From positions 112,521-176,520 of the forward strand of contig CAMFGW010000002.1 in NCBI GenBank assembly GCA_945952025.1: a stretch of 64,000 bases of DNA. The letters run 5' to 3'. The first letter of the stretch is position 1; the number at the start of each line of letters is the position of its first letter. This document shows, in pieces, positions 52,868 through 60,888 of this stretch. This DNA comes from an uncultured Paracoccaceae bacterium. Lineage in GTDB: Bacteria > Pseudomonadota > Alphaproteobacteria > Rhodobacterales > Rhodobacteraceae. A program made the translations under genes and the position numbers. The notes under the pieces are model-generated. The model saw only the letters and a program-made list of their open reading frames with translations. It ran no database searches and was not told the origin of the DNA.

Positions 52868-53293
52868 ATGATTCAGGAATTCAAGGACTTCATCGCCAAG
52901 GGCAATGTCATGGACATGGCCGTCGGTATCATCATCGGTGCGGCCTTCACGGCCATCGTGACCTCGCTCGTCGGTGACATCATCAACCCGATCATCGGCC
53001 TCATCACCGGGGGCACGGACTTCTCCGGCCACTATGTCGTGCTGAAGGGCAACGTCCCGGATGGTGCCACGTTGCAGCAGGCGCGCGACGCCGGTGCGGC
53101 GGTCTTCGCCTGGGGTTCGTTCGTCTCGGCGATCATCAACTTCCTCATCATCGCCTTCGTGGTCTTCCTGCTGGTGAAGATGGTGAACCGCGTCAAGGAC
53201 GCGGCGGTCAAGAAGCCCGCTGCCGCCGCTGCGCCGGCCGGCCCGACCGAGCTTGAGGTGCTGATGCAGATCCGCGACCAGCTCAAGCGCTAG
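52868..53293 (+). CDS. mscL: Large-conductance mechanosensitive channel MscL
   Basis: MscL opens under membrane tension to release solutes in hypo-osmotic shock. The 141-residue protein has the N-terminal amphipathic helix and TM1 ([38 protein letters not shown]). A periplasmic loop follows, then TM2 ([20 protein letters not shown]) and a C-terminal helix. It starts at ATG 52868 after AAAGGGA. A good terminator follows. It stands alone between pheT and the NlpE-like gene. Confidence 0.97.
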   Translation: MIQEFKDFIAKGNVMDMAVGIIIGAAFTAIVTSLVGDIINPIIGLITGGTDFSGHYVVLKGNVPDGATLQQARDAGAAVFAWGSFVSAIINFLIIAFVVFLLVKMVNRVKDAAVKKPAAAAAPAGPTELEVLMQIRDQLKR

Positions 53294-53315
53294 GCGCGTC
53301 TGGCCGTGCAAGCCG

Positions 53316-53347
53316 GGGCGGCCTTCCGGGGCCGCCCTTCTCTTTTT
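53316..53347 (+). terminator. Rho-independent terminator after mscL
   Basis: A perfect 8-bp G+C stem (GGGCGGCC / GGCCGCCC) with a 6-nt loop is followed by TTCTCTTTTT. Confidence 0.9.
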
Positions 53348-53370
53348 CCCGAACCGAAGGAGGCTTCCCC

Positions 53371-53799
53371 ATGATACGCCCCATTGCCCTGGCCACGCTT
53401 GCCGCGATCGGCCTTTCGGCCTGCCAGCTTTCCGGCGGCGCGGGCTATGCCACCTTCCGTTCGGAGACGCCGGTGCCCGTCAGCATGGCGTCGATTGCCG
53501 GCACCTATGACGGGCGGCTGCCCTGCGCGGACTGTTCGGGGCTGCGCACCGTCCTGACGCTTGGCGCAGACGGGCGCTACCGGATGGAGGAAACCTACGA
53601 GGGCAAGCGGGTGACGCCCTTCCTGACCAAGGGCAGCTACCGGCTCGACGCCGCGCGCGGGGTGGTGACGCTCGACAGGGCGGCGGACGGCCGCAGCGTT
53701 CAGGTTGCGGGCGACCGGGCCTATGTCCTGAGGCCCGACGGGACGCGGGTCACCGACGGTCCCTTCCCGGATGCCTTCATCCTTTACCGAACCTATTGA
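53371..53799 (+). CDS. NlpE-like copper-resistance/envelope-stress lipoprotein
   Basis: This 142-residue outer-membrane lipoprotein has a signal peptide ending in the lipobox LSAC with lipidated Cys18. The remainder is the NlpE N-terminal beta-barrel-like domain, recognisable from GTYDGRLPCADCSGLRTVL with its CxxC pair. NlpE senses surface contact and lipoprotein traffic in E. coli; this shorter single-domain form lacks the C-terminal domain used there for signalling. Function here is inferred from the family only. It is convergent with ald. Confidence 0.85.
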   Translation: MIRPIALATLAAIGLSACQLSGGAGYATFRSETPVPVSMASIAGTYDGRLPCADCSGLRTVLTLGADGRYRMEETYEGKRVTPFLTKGSYRLDAARGVVTLDRAADGRSVQVAGDRAYVLRPDGTRVTDGPFPDAFILYRTY

Positions 53800-53801
53800 C
53801 G

Positions 53802-53834
53802 AAAACGCCGGACCCTCGGGCCCGGCGTTTCCTC
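53802..53834. terminator. Bidirectional terminator between nlpE-like gene and ald
   Basis: A 9-bp stem AAACGCCGG / CCGGCGTTT with an extended inner pairing (CC/GG) lies in the convergent gap, with A and T runs on both sides. Confidence 0.8.
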
Positions 53835-53855
53835 TTCAGCGCGGACGCGCCGGTG

Positions 53856-54971
53856 TCAGGCCAGCACGCTTTCCGGCGTGACGGTCGGCAGGTTCAGCGC
53901 CTTGCCGACGGCTTCGTAGGTCAGCAAGCCAGCGTGGACGTTCAGCCCGTGCATCAGGTGCACGTCATCGGCGCAGGCCTTCTTCCAGCCCTTGTCGGCA
54001 AGCGCCAGCATGAAGGGCAGGGTGGCGTTGCCAAGGGCGATGGTCGAGGTGCGGGCGACGGCGCCCGGCATGTTGGCCACGCAGTAGTGCATGATGCCGT
54101 CGACTTCGTAGATCGGGTCCTGATGGGTGGTCGCGTGCGAGGTCTCGAAGCAGCCGCCCTGGTCGATGGCCACGTCGACGAGCACGGCGCCCGGCTTCAT
54201 TGTCTTGAGCTGCGCGCGCGAGACGAGTTTCGGGGCAGCGGCGCCGGGGATCAGGACCGCGCCGATGACCATGTCGGCGTCGGCGATCAGTTCGGCGATG
54301 GCGCCTGCGCTGGCGTAGCCGTTCTTGAAGACACGCCCGAAGACGTCGTCGAGGTAGCGCAGCCGCGGGATCGAGCGGTCAAGGACGGTCACGTCCGCGC
54401 CCATGCCGGCCGCGATCTTGCCCGCGTGGGTGCCGACGACGCCGCCGCCGATGACGACGACCTTCGCCGGCGCCACACCCGGCACGCCGCCCATCAGCAC
54501 GCCACGGCCGCCGTTGGCCTTCTGCAGCGTCCAGGCGCCGACCTGGGGCGCAAGACGGCCCGCGACTTCGGACATGGGCGCCAGCAGCGGCAGGCCGCCG
54601 GTGCGGTCGGTCACGGTTTCATAGGCGATGCAGGTCGCGCCGGACTTCAGCAGGTCGTGGGTCTGTTCCGGATCGGGCGCCAGGTGCAGGTAGGTGAAAA
54701 GGATCTGGCCTTCGCGCAGCATCTTGCGCTCGACCGCCTGGGGTTCTTTCACCTTCACGATCATGTCGGCGGTCTTGAAGACTTCGGCCGCGGTCGCGAG
54801 GATCTTGGCGCCGGCGGCGCGGTAGTCGTCATCGCTGAAGCCCGAACCCGTCCCGGCGTTCGTCTCGACGTAGACCTCGTGGCCGTGGGCGATGGCCTCG
54901 CGGGCGGCATTGGGGGTCACGCCGACGCGGAATTCCTGCGGCTTGATCTCTTTCGGGCAACCGATCTTCAT
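53856..54971 (-). CDS. ald: Alanine dehydrogenase
   Basis: Ald interconverts L-alanine and pyruvate with NAD. The 371-residue protein opens with [20 protein letters not shown], the standard start with substrate-binding residues. The Rossmann NAD motif is [19 protein letters not shown], and the catalytic His lies in [29 protein letters not shown] is also typical. ATG 54971 follows GAGGAGT. A Lrp-type regulator gene is divergent, an arrangement usual for AldR. Confidence 0.96.
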   Translation of the reverse strand: MKIGCPKEIKPQEFRVGVTPNAAREAIAHGHEVYVETNAGTGSGFSDDDYRAAGAKILATAAEVFKTADMIVKVKEPQAVERKMLREGQILFTYLHLAPDPEQTHDLLKSGATCIAYETVTDRTGGLPLLAPMSEVAGRLAPQVGAWTLQKANGGRGVLMGGVPGVAPAKVVVIGGGVVGTHAGKIAAGMGADVTVLDRSIPRLRYLDDVFGRVFKNGYASAGAIAELIADADMVIGAVLIPGAAAPKLVSRAQLKTMKPGAVLVDVAIDQGGCFETSHATTHQDPIYEVDGIMHYCVANMPGAVARTSTIALGNATLPFMLALADKGWKKACADDVHLMHGLNVHAGLLTYEAVGKALNLPTVTPESVLA

Positions 54972-55029
54972 GTGCGACTCCTCGCGCGAAATTGGGATGG
55001 CGCAGGATGGCGCGGAGACGAAGAAATTG

Positions 55030-55073
55030 CTTTGCAAAGAACGGTGGCCATTCCGGGCTGGCGCGCACATAAT
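55030..55073. promoter_or_regulatory. ald/lrp divergent control region: palindrome and candidate lrp promoter
   Basis: The palindrome CTTTGCAAAG (55030-55039) is followed on the plus strand by TGGCCA (55045-55050), 17 nt and CATAAT (55068-55073), a plausible promoter for the Lrp gene at 55115. The palindrome lies about 59 nt upstream of the ald start. An Lrp/AldR dimer site is an inference. Confidence 0.4.
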
Positions 55074-55114
55074 TGCCGCATATCAGCCGTTCTTGCGAAG
55101 GATTTTGCGCAGCT

Positions 55115-55573
55115 ATGGAATTTGACGCAACAGATCGCCGCATACTTTCTGCGCTGCAGAAGGATGGGCGCCAGACCAATGCCGAACTGTCCGAGCGTGT
55201 GAACCTGTCGCCTTCGGCCTGCCACCGCCGTGTGCAGCGGCTTGAAGCAGAGGGGCTGATTGACGCCTATGTGGCCCTGCTGAACGCCCGCAAGATTGGG
55301 CGGCCGACGACGGTTTTCGTGGAAATCACCCTGTCAGGCCAGGCCGACGAGGTGCTCGAGGCGTTCGAGCGCGAGGTGCGGCGCATCCCGGACGTTCTGG
55401 AATGCCACCTGATGGCGGGGACGGCCGACTATCTTCTGAAGGTGGTGGCCGAGGATACCGACGATTTCGCCCGCATCCACCGCCAGTATCTGGCGCGCCT
55501 GCCGGGGGTGCAACAGATGCATTCGTCCTTTGCGCTGAGGACCGTGTTCAAGACGACGGCGATTCCCGTCTGA
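55115..55573 (+). CDS. Lrp/AsnC-family transcriptional regulator (AldR-like)
   Basis: This 152-residue regulator has an N-terminal winged helix-turn-helix (about 1-60: DATDRRILSALQKDGRQTNA, then LSPSACHRRVQRLEAEGLI). A C-terminal RAM effector domain (about 66-145, including MAGTADYLLKVVAEDTDDF) follows. ATG 55115 fits the family start MEFDATD. It is divergent from ald with a 143-nt shared region, so it probably controls ald in response to alanine. AldR is inferred from position. Confidence 0.9.
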   Translation: MEFDATDRRILSALQKDGRQTNAELSERVNLSPSACHRRVQRLEAEGLIDAYVALLNARKIGRPTTVFVEITLSGQADEVLEAFEREVRRIPDVLECHLMAGTADYLLKVVAEDTDDFARIHRQYLARLPGVQQMHSSFALRTVFKTTAIPV

Positions 55574-55593
55574 CCGCGCGAAGAGGCGCCGGA

Positions 55594-56067
55594 TCAGCCC
55601 CTCAGCCCGGCCTCTTGCATCAGGCCCATGGCCTTGGCCTGGTAGTAGTAGCCGCGCGCATACCAGCCGACGGCCTGCGATTCGTTGCCCTTCGACACGA
55701 GCCAGGCGCCGCGCAGGTATTTCCCGGCGTATTTCAGGTTGGTTTCCGCATCCAGCAGTCCCGAGGCGGGCCCCTCGAAGCCCATCGTGCGGGCCGTGCG
55801 CGGGTCGATCTGCATCAGCCCGTAATAGGTGCCGTTGCGGGCGGCGGGGTTATACATGCTTTCGCGGCGGATCACGCGGTGGATCAGCGATTCCGGCACG
55901 TCGTAAAGGTCGGCATATTTCGCGACCAGGCGCTGCATCTCGGGCGTGTTGCCGGCGACGGCGGGCTGGTAGGTCATGGCGCGGGTCACTTGCGGGCCCT
56001 TGTCACCACAAGCGCTGACCATCAGGACCAGAAGCCCCAGGGCGGCAGTGCGAAGGATGGCTTGCAT
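55594..56067 (-). CDS. Lytic transglycosylase (SLT domain) lipoprotein
   Basis: This 157-residue envelope protein cleaves peptidoglycan glycan strands. It has a signal peptide with the lipobox VSAC. The SLT domain has the catalytic Glu in RVIRRESMYNP and the YGLMQIDPRTARTMG signature. The last third (TNLKYAGKYLRGAW, RGYYYQAK) completes the fold. It is short for the family, only the catalytic domain. ATG 56067 follows GAGGAGA. Confidence 0.9.
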   Translation of the reverse strand: MQAILRTAALGLLVLMVSACGDKGPQVTRAMTYQPAVAGNTPEMQRLVAKYADLYDVPESLIHRVIRRESMYNPAARNGTYYGLMQIDPRTARTMGFEGPASGLLDAETNLKYAGKYLRGAWLVSKGNESQAVGWYARGYYYQAKAMGLMQEAGLRG

Positions 56068-56184
56068 CAACGTCTCCTCATTCGGGCAGAGTGCTAGCAA
56101 ACCGCCCGGGATCGAGAAACCGTGAAGAGTCGCGCTCGGCGGGGATCCGCCCATGGCGCGGTCGCGCAGATTTTCAAGTCCCTG

Positions 56185-56226
56185 ATGGAAAAGAAAAACC
56201 CCTGTGGCGCGCGGGCCTCAGGGGTT
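56185..56226 (-). terminator. Rho-independent terminator of rpsU
   Basis: Reading the minus strand, AACCCCTG ... CAGGGGTT (8 bp) with a 14-nt loop is followed by TTTCTTTTCC. It lies about 55 nt beyond the rpsU stop codon. Confidence 0.85.
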
Positions 56227-56278
56227 CATTCCTTGGCAGGGTTTCCCCTGCCTTTGGTCCGGCGGACCTGCGTTGGGC

Positions 56279-56485
56279 TCAGAGAGCGCCTTCGCGCTGG
56301 GCCTTCTTGCGCGCCAGTTTACGGGCGCGGCGGACGGCCTCGGCCTGCTCGCGGGCCTTCTTGACGGAGGGCTTCTCGAAATGCTGCTTGAGCTTCATTT
56401 CCCGAAACACACCTTCGCGCTGAAGCTTTTTCTTGAGCGCGCGGAGGGCCTGTTCGACGTTGTTGTCGCGGACGCTGACCTGCAT
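56279..56485 (-). CDS. rpsU: 30S ribosomal protein S21
   Basis: S21 is a small basic 30S subunit protein. The 68 residues match the family: [20 protein letters not shown] at the start and a Lys/Arg-rich C-terminal helix. A possible -35 TGGACA lies at 56560-56565 (minus strand), 17 nt from a weak -10. The leader contains the palindrome GTGGTGTCACCAC (56486-56498) beside the ribosome site AGGAAGG. It is divergent from COQ9, a common alphaproteobacterial arrangement. Confidence 0.97.
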   Translation of the reverse strand: MQVSVRDNNVEQALRALKKKLQREGVFREMKLKQHFEKPSVKKAREQAEAVRRARKLARKKAQREGAL

Positions 56486-56610
56486 GTGGTGTCACCACCT
56501 TCCTAGGTTAGAGTTGCATGAAATGCAGGAAGCGCCCCCTTAGCAGGGGTTTCGGCTTTTGTCCACCGCGCGCGAGGGTTATCCTTCGACAAGCTGAAGA
56601 GGGGGCGAAG

Positions 56611-57270
56611 ATGACCGGACCGACCATCGCTGGCGACCGCGCGCGGCTTCTGGAGGCGATCCTGCCGCATGTCACCTTCGACGGCTGGACCGATGCGGCG
56701 CTTCGGGCCGCGGCGGCGGATGCCGGGATCGCGCCCGACCTTCTGCCGGTGATCCTGCCGCGCGGGGCGCTCGACCTGGCCGTCGACTATCACCGCCGGG
56801 GCGACCGCGCGATGGAGGCAGCGCTTGCCGCCGAGGATATGGGCGGCTTGAAGTTCCGCGAGAGGGTGGCGCGGGCGGTGCAGTTGCGGCTTCAGGGCGC
56901 GGACCGGGAAGTGGTGCGGCGGGGGGCGGCGCTTTTTGCCTTGCCGCAACATGCGGGCGTCGGCTCTGGGCTGATCTGGGGCACGGCGGACGCGATCTGG
57001 CGCGCGCTGGGCGACACGTCTGAAGGGATCGCGCATTATACCAAGCGCGCGAGCCTGTCGGCGGTCTATGGCGCGACGGTGCTTTACTGGCTGGGGGACG
57101 AGAGCGCGGGCGCGGCCGATAGCTGGGCCTTCCTTGACCGGCGGATCGCCGAGGTGATGCGGTTCGAGAAGCTGAAGGCGGATTTTCGCGGCAGTTTCGC
57201 GGGCCGCCTCCTTGCGCCTTCGAGCCGGGCGCTCGACCGGCTGGTTGCCCGGACCGGGGGTGCGGCATGA
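56611..57270 (+). CDS. COQ9 family protein (ubiquinone biosynthesis)
   Basis: COQ9 binds lipids and aids ubiquinone assembly, presenting intermediates to the hydroxylase COQ7. The 219-residue protein has a TetR-like helical fold. Recognisable stretches are ILPHVTFDGWTDAALRAAA, LFALPQHAGVGSGLIWGTAD and YGATVLYWLGDES. ATG 56611 is preceded by AGAGGGGG. The next gene, a quinone oxidoreductase, overlaps its end by 4 nt. Other ubiquinone genes here are limited to ubiA at 35680. Confidence 0.93.
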   Translation: MTGPTIAGDRARLLEAILPHVTFDGWTDAALRAAAADAGIAPDLLPVILPRGALDLAVDYHRRGDRAMEAALAAEDMGGLKFRERVARAVQLRLQGADREVVRRGAALFALPQHAGVGSGLIWGTADAIWRALGDTSEGIAHYTKRASLSAVYGATVLYWLGDESAGAADSWAFLDRRIAEVMRFEKLKADFRGSFAGRLLAPSSRALDRLVARTGGAA

Positions 57271-58253
57271 GCCTGCCAGAGGCGATGCGCGCGGTCGAGA
57301 TCAGCGCGCCCGGCGGCCCGGATGTCCTGCGGCTGGCCGAGGTGCCGGTGCCGCATCCCGGTTCGGGGCAGGTGCTGATCGAGGTCCATTATGCGGGCGT
57401 GAACCGGCCCGACGCGCTGCAACGGGCGGGCGCCTATGCGCCGCCGCCGTCGGCCTCGCCCCTGCCGGGGCTCGAGGTGGCGGGAATTGTCGCGGCGGTG
57501 GGCCCGGGGGCGCACTGGTCGGTCGGCGACCGGGTCTGCGCGCTGGTGCCCGGCGGAGGCTACGCGGACTATGCGCTCGCGCCCGGCGCCCATTGCCTGC
57601 CGGTCCCGGATGGCATGGCCCTGCGCGAGGCGGCCTGCCTGCCGGAGACGTTCTTCACCGTCTGGACCAACGTCTTCGACCGCGGGCGCCTGCGCGCGGG
57701 CGAGCGGTTCCTGGTCCATGGCGGCTCGTCCGGCATCGGGACGACCGCGATCCAGCTGGCCCATGCCTTCGGCGCGCGGGTCTTTGCGACGGCGGGGAGT
57801 GCCGAGAAATGCGCGGTCTGCGAAGGGCTTGGCGCCGAACGGGCGATCAACTACCGGACCGAGGATTTCGTGACGGTGATGAAGGCCGAGGGAGGCGCGA
57901 ACCTGATCCTCGACATGGTGGGGGGCGACTACCTGCCGCGCAACATCGCCTCGCTTTCCGATGACGGGCGGCTGGTGCAGATCGCCTTCCTGCAGGGGCC
58001 GAAGGTCGAGCTGAACTTCGCCCCGGTCATGGCGCGGCGGCTGACGATCACCGGCTCGACACTCAGGCCCCGGTCGGACGGCCACAAGGCGGCCATCGCC
58101 GAGGCGCTCAGGTCGCAGGTCTGGCCCCTGCTGTCCTCGGGCCGCATCGCGCCGGTGATGGACCGGGAATTTGCGCTTGCCGATGCCGCCGGGGCGCACC
58201 GGCGGATGGAGGGCGGCGATCATGTCGGCAAGATCGTCCTGAAGGTGCGCTAG
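57267..58253 (+). CDS. NAD(P)H-quinone oxidoreductase (MDR/zeta-crystallin, PIG3-like)
   Basis: This is a zinc-independent medium-chain dehydrogenase/reductase of 328 residues. The N-terminal GroES-like domain contains VNRPDALQRAGAY, and the Rossmann domain contains FLVHGGSSGIGTTAIQLAHA. It ends with the GGDHVGKIVLKV pattern. It lacks the zinc-binding cysteines of alcohol dehydrogenases. It overlaps COQ9 by 4 nt. The likely role is one-electron or two-electron quinone reduction, consistent with its partner, but the substrate is not proven. Confidence 0.9.
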   Translation: MSLPEAMRAVEISAPGGPDVLRLAEVPVPHPGSGQVLIEVHYAGVNRPDALQRAGAYAPPPSASPLPGLEVAGIVAAVGPGAHWSVGDRVCALVPGGGYADYALAPGAHCLPVPDGMALREAACLPETFFTVWTNVFDRGRLRAGERFLVHGGSSGIGTTAIQLAHAFGARVFATAGSAEKCAVCEGLGAERAINYRTEDFVTVMKAEGGANLILDMVGGDYLPRNIASLSDDGRLVQIAFLQGPKVELNFAPVMARRLTITGSTLRPRSDGHKAAIAEALRSQVWPLLSSGRIAPVMDREFALADAAGAHRRMEGGDHVGKIVLKVR

Positions 58254-58258
58254 GGGGC

Positions 58259-58903
58259 TCAGCGCACCTTTTCCATCAGGACGCTGCCCGTCCCGCAGCC
58301 CTGGCCCACGTCCGACCCGCAGGCACGGGGCATCAGGTCTTTGGTCAGGCAGATGCGCACCTCTTCGATGCGGCCGGCGGTGCAGGTGACCTGGATGCCG
58401 TCGGCCGGCAGCGCCGGGTTGGCCTGGCGGAAGGCCTTGACCACCAGGTCGGGGGGCAGGCGGATGTCGCGGCCAAGGTGTTCGAGTTCCGGCGGCACGG
58501 TGACCGACTGGTAGGCCCAGCGGGCCAGCGCGAAATAGCCCGGCGCATCCTGTCCCGAACAGGAGCCGTGCTTTTGCCATTCGTGCCAGGCAAGACCCGC
58601 CGACCCCATGATGTCGGCCATGGCTGCCGTCTCGGCCCGCGTCGGCGGGCGGCGGCCGGACTGGCAATCCGAGGGCCAGCCCTGTTCATACTGCGGCCAG
58701 AGGCCATGCAGCGTGAAGGCGAATCCGGTGCCCGCGTCGCATTGCGGATCGCCGCGCCGGTCGCCCGCCGTCGCACACCACGAGGGGCTCCAGCCCAGCG
58801 ACAGCAGGTAATAGTCGAAGTCGCCGGGTTTGCCGCCGGCGGATGCTGCGGTTGCCCAAAGAAGGGCGAGAAGGCCGAGGGTCAGGCGCGAAATGGGCTG
58901 CAT
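58259..58903 (-). CDS. Ribonuclease T2 family protein
   Basis: This 214-residue secreted RNase has a signal peptide of about 22 residues. Both conserved active-site segments are present: FTLHGLWPQ (CAS1) and EWQKHGSC (CAS2), with the catalytic histidines and Glu. Cysteines for disulphide bonds are present (WCATAG, CTAGRIEEVRICL). Such enzymes degrade RNA in the periplasm or outside. A TATATA in the upstream region (58932-58937) could be its -10 box. It is convergent with the quinone oxidoreductase, 5 nt apart. Confidence 0.95.
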   Translation of the reverse strand: MQPISRLTLGLLALLWATAASAGGKPGDFDYYLLSLGWSPSWCATAGDRRGDPQCDAGTGFAFTLHGLWPQYEQGWPSDCQSGRRPPTRAETAAMADIMGSAGLAWHEWQKHGSCSGQDAPGYFALARWAYQSVTVPPELEHLGRDIRLPPDLVVKAFRQANPALPADGIQVTCTAGRIEEVRICLTKDLMPRACGSDVGQGCGTGSVLMEKVR

Positions 58904-59059
58904 TTTCTCTTTCCATGGGCGGTCGGGGCGACTATATAGCGCGCTGACTTCCCCGAAAACGTGGAAAGGCGACCCCGGTCGCAGCCGTTTTCACGGTGCG
59001 GGAAAGATATGTTCGGCAGCGGTTTTGCCCGTTGCGCGCCCCGAAAAAAGGAGTGGGTG

Positions 59060-59818
59060 ATGACGAAGCCCCTGATGGCCAAGGCAACCGCGGTCTGGCT
59101 GGTCGACAATACGACGCTGAGCTTCAAGCAGATCGGCGAGTTCTGCGAGCTGCACGAGCTTGAGGTGCAGGGCATCGCCGACGGCGACGTGGCGCAGGGC
59201 GTGAAGGGCTTCGACCCGGTCGCCAACAACCAGCTGGAACCGATCGAGATCGAAAAGGGCCAGAAGGACCCGTCCTATCGCCTGAAGCTCAAGTTCAACG
59301 CGGCGGCCCTGGGCGAGGAAAAGCGCCGCGGCCCGCGTTACACGCCCCTGTCCAAGCGGCAGGACCGGCCGGCGGCCATCCTGTGGCTGGTGAAATTCCA
59401 CCCCGAACTGTCGGACGCGCAGATCGGCAAGCTGGTCGGCACGACGAAGCCGACGATCGCCGCCATCCGCGACCGGACCCACTGGAACATCGGCAACATC
59501 ACCCCGGTCGATCCGGTGGCGCTGGGCCTGTCCAAGCAGACCGAGCTTGACGCCGAGGTGCAGCGCGCGGTGAAGAAGAAGGCCGCAGACGGCGGGGTCA
59601 TGAGCGACGACGAACGCCGCAAGCTGGTCTCGACCGAACAGTCGCTTGGCATGTCGGCCGAGCCGCGCTCGGCGGATGCGGTGCTCGAGTCGTTTGGCAC
59701 GAAGCCCGAGCCGGAAGAGAAGGACGATAAGGACTTTTCGGACGCCGAAAGCTTCTTCAAGCCGCTCGCCCATGATGACGACGAGGACGAGGACGACGAT
59801 CGCGGCCCGCGCCGCTGA
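59060..59818 (+). CDS. trcR: Cell cycle transcriptional regulator TrcR (DUF1013)
   Basis: TrcR is an alphaproteobacterial DNA-associated regulator that works with the cell-cycle circuit. The 252-residue protein has a helix-turn-helix-like N-terminal segment (TTLSFKQIGEFCELHELEVQ). The conserved DUF1013 core includes YTPLSKRQDRPAAILWLVKF and TKPTIAAIRDRTHWN. It ends in a highly acidic Asp/Glu tail with a few final Arg residues. ATG 59060 follows AAGGAG. A terminator follows. Confidence 0.93.
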   Translation: MTKPLMAKATAVWLVDNTTLSFKQIGEFCELHELEVQGIADGDVAQGVKGFDPVANNQLEPIEIEKGQKDPSYRLKLKFNAAALGEEKRRGPRYTPLSKRQDRPAAILWLVKFHPELSDAQIGKLVGTTKPTIAAIRDRTHWNIGNITPVDPVALGLSKQTELDAEVQRAVKKKAADGGVMSDDERRKLVSTEQSLGMSAEPRSADAVLESFGTKPEPEEKDDKDFSDAESFFKPLAHDDDEDEDDDRGPRR

Positions 59819-59846
59819 TCGCCTGCCGCACGTAGCGAAGAACAGA

Positions 59847-59880
59847 CCCCCGGTCCCGCAAGGTGGCCGGGGGTTTTCCT
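59847..59880 (+). terminator. Rho-independent terminator after trcR
   Basis: A 7-bp stem CCCCCGG / CCGGGGG with a 13-nt loop is followed by TTTTCC. Confidence 0.75.
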
Positions 59881-59894
59881 TTGGCCTGAAGGGG

Positions 59895-60509
59895 TCAGAA
59901 CCGGCGGCGGGCGCGCAGCGCGGCCTGTATCGTGCCTTCGTCCAGGTAGTCGAGTTCGCCCCCGACCGGCACGCCGCGCGCCAGCGTGGTGACGCTGACC
60001 GGCTCGCCGGCAGAGGCGGCGCGTTCGATGGCGTCGGCGATGTAATGGGCGGTCGTCTGGCCATCGACCGTGGCGTCGAGCGCGAGGATGACTTCGACGA
60101 TGCCTTCCTCGCTCAGGCGCGCGACGAGGCGGGGAATGCCAAGGTCGTCCGGCCCCACGGCGTCGAGCGCCGAGAGCGTGCCGCCCAGCACGTGATAGCG
60201 GCCCTTGAAGGCCTGCCCGCGCTCCATCGCCCAAAGGTCGGCCACATCCTCGACCACGCACAATTCGCCGGTGGCGCGGGCGGGATCGGCGCAGATGTCG
60301 CAGATCTCGCCGGTCGCGATATTGCCGCAGCGGGTGCAGTCGTGGACGGTGCGCGCCACGCGGGCCATGGTTTCGGCAAGCGGCGCCATCAGCTGGCCGC
60401 GCCGCGACAAGAGGTGCAGCACCGCCCGGCGGGCCGAGCGGGGGCCGAGGCCCGGAAGCCGGGCCATCAGCTCGATCAGCGCATCGACGTCGGCGGGGGC
60501 GTCAGGCAT
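59895..60509 (-). CDS. recR: Recombination protein RecR
   Basis: RecR acts with RecF and RecO to load RecA in gap repair. The 204-residue protein has the helix-hairpin-helix region ([18 protein letters not shown]), a C4 zinc finger ([16 protein letters not shown]) and a Toprim domain. In Toprim, the catalytic Glu lies in [15 protein letters not shown] and the Asp in [15 protein letters not shown]. It is the last gene of the dnaX-ybaB-recR group, 13 nt after ybaB. Confidence 0.97.
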   Translation of the reverse strand: MPDAPADVDALIELMARLPGLGPRSARRAVLHLLSRRGQLMAPLAETMARVARTVHDCTRCGNIATGEICDICADPARATGELCVVEDVADLWAMERGQAFKGRYHVLGGTLSALDAVGPDDLGIPRLVARLSEEGIVEVILALDATVDGQTTAHYIADAIERAASAGEPVSVTTLARGVPVGGELDYLDEGTIQAALRARRRF

Positions 60510-60522
60510 GGCCGACCGCCCG

Positions 60523-60876
60523 TCAGATCGGCAGCTTGAAGTCTGGCGGCAGGCCCAGGCTTTCGGTCAGGGCCCGAAGCTCTGACTGGGCCCTGTCGGC
60601 GGCTTTAGACTGTGCGTCCTTGAGGGCGGCGACGATCAGGTCCTCGACCACTTCCTTCTGCGTGGGGTCAAGGATCGAGGCGTTGATGTCGAGCGCCCTG
60701 ACCTCGCCCTTCACGGTGCAGGTGGCGGTCACAAGGCCGGCGCCGGCCTCGCCCACCACGTTCATGCGGGCGAAGCTTTCCTGCAATTCCGTGATCTTGC
60801 CCTGCATCTCCTGCGCGGCCTTCATCATCTTGGCCATGTCGCCGAGGCCGCCGAGGCCACCCAGTCCCTTGAGCAT
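60523..60876 (-). CDS. YbaB/EbfC family nucleoid-associated protein
   Basis: This is a 117-residue DNA-binding protein of the YbaB/EbfC family. It begins [20 protein letters not shown] and has the dimeric fold core [21 protein letters not shown] followed by [14 protein letters not shown]. It compacts or marks DNA and is encoded between dnaX and recR in most bacteria. It starts 12 nt after dnaX. Confidence 0.94.
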   Translation of the reverse strand: MLKGLGGLGGLGDMAKMMKAAQEMQGKITELQESFARMNVVGEAGAGLVTATCTVKGEVRALDINASILDPTQKEVVEDLIVAALKDAQSKAADRAQSELRALTESLGLPPDFKLPI

Positions 60877-60888
60877 TGTCGTTCTCTC

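Noticed and set aside
56486..56498. GTGGTGTCACCAC palindrome in the rpsU leader as an RNA hairpin
   Set aside because: The centre leaves only a one-base loop; a real stem would be 4 bp, too weak to claim a regulatory structure.
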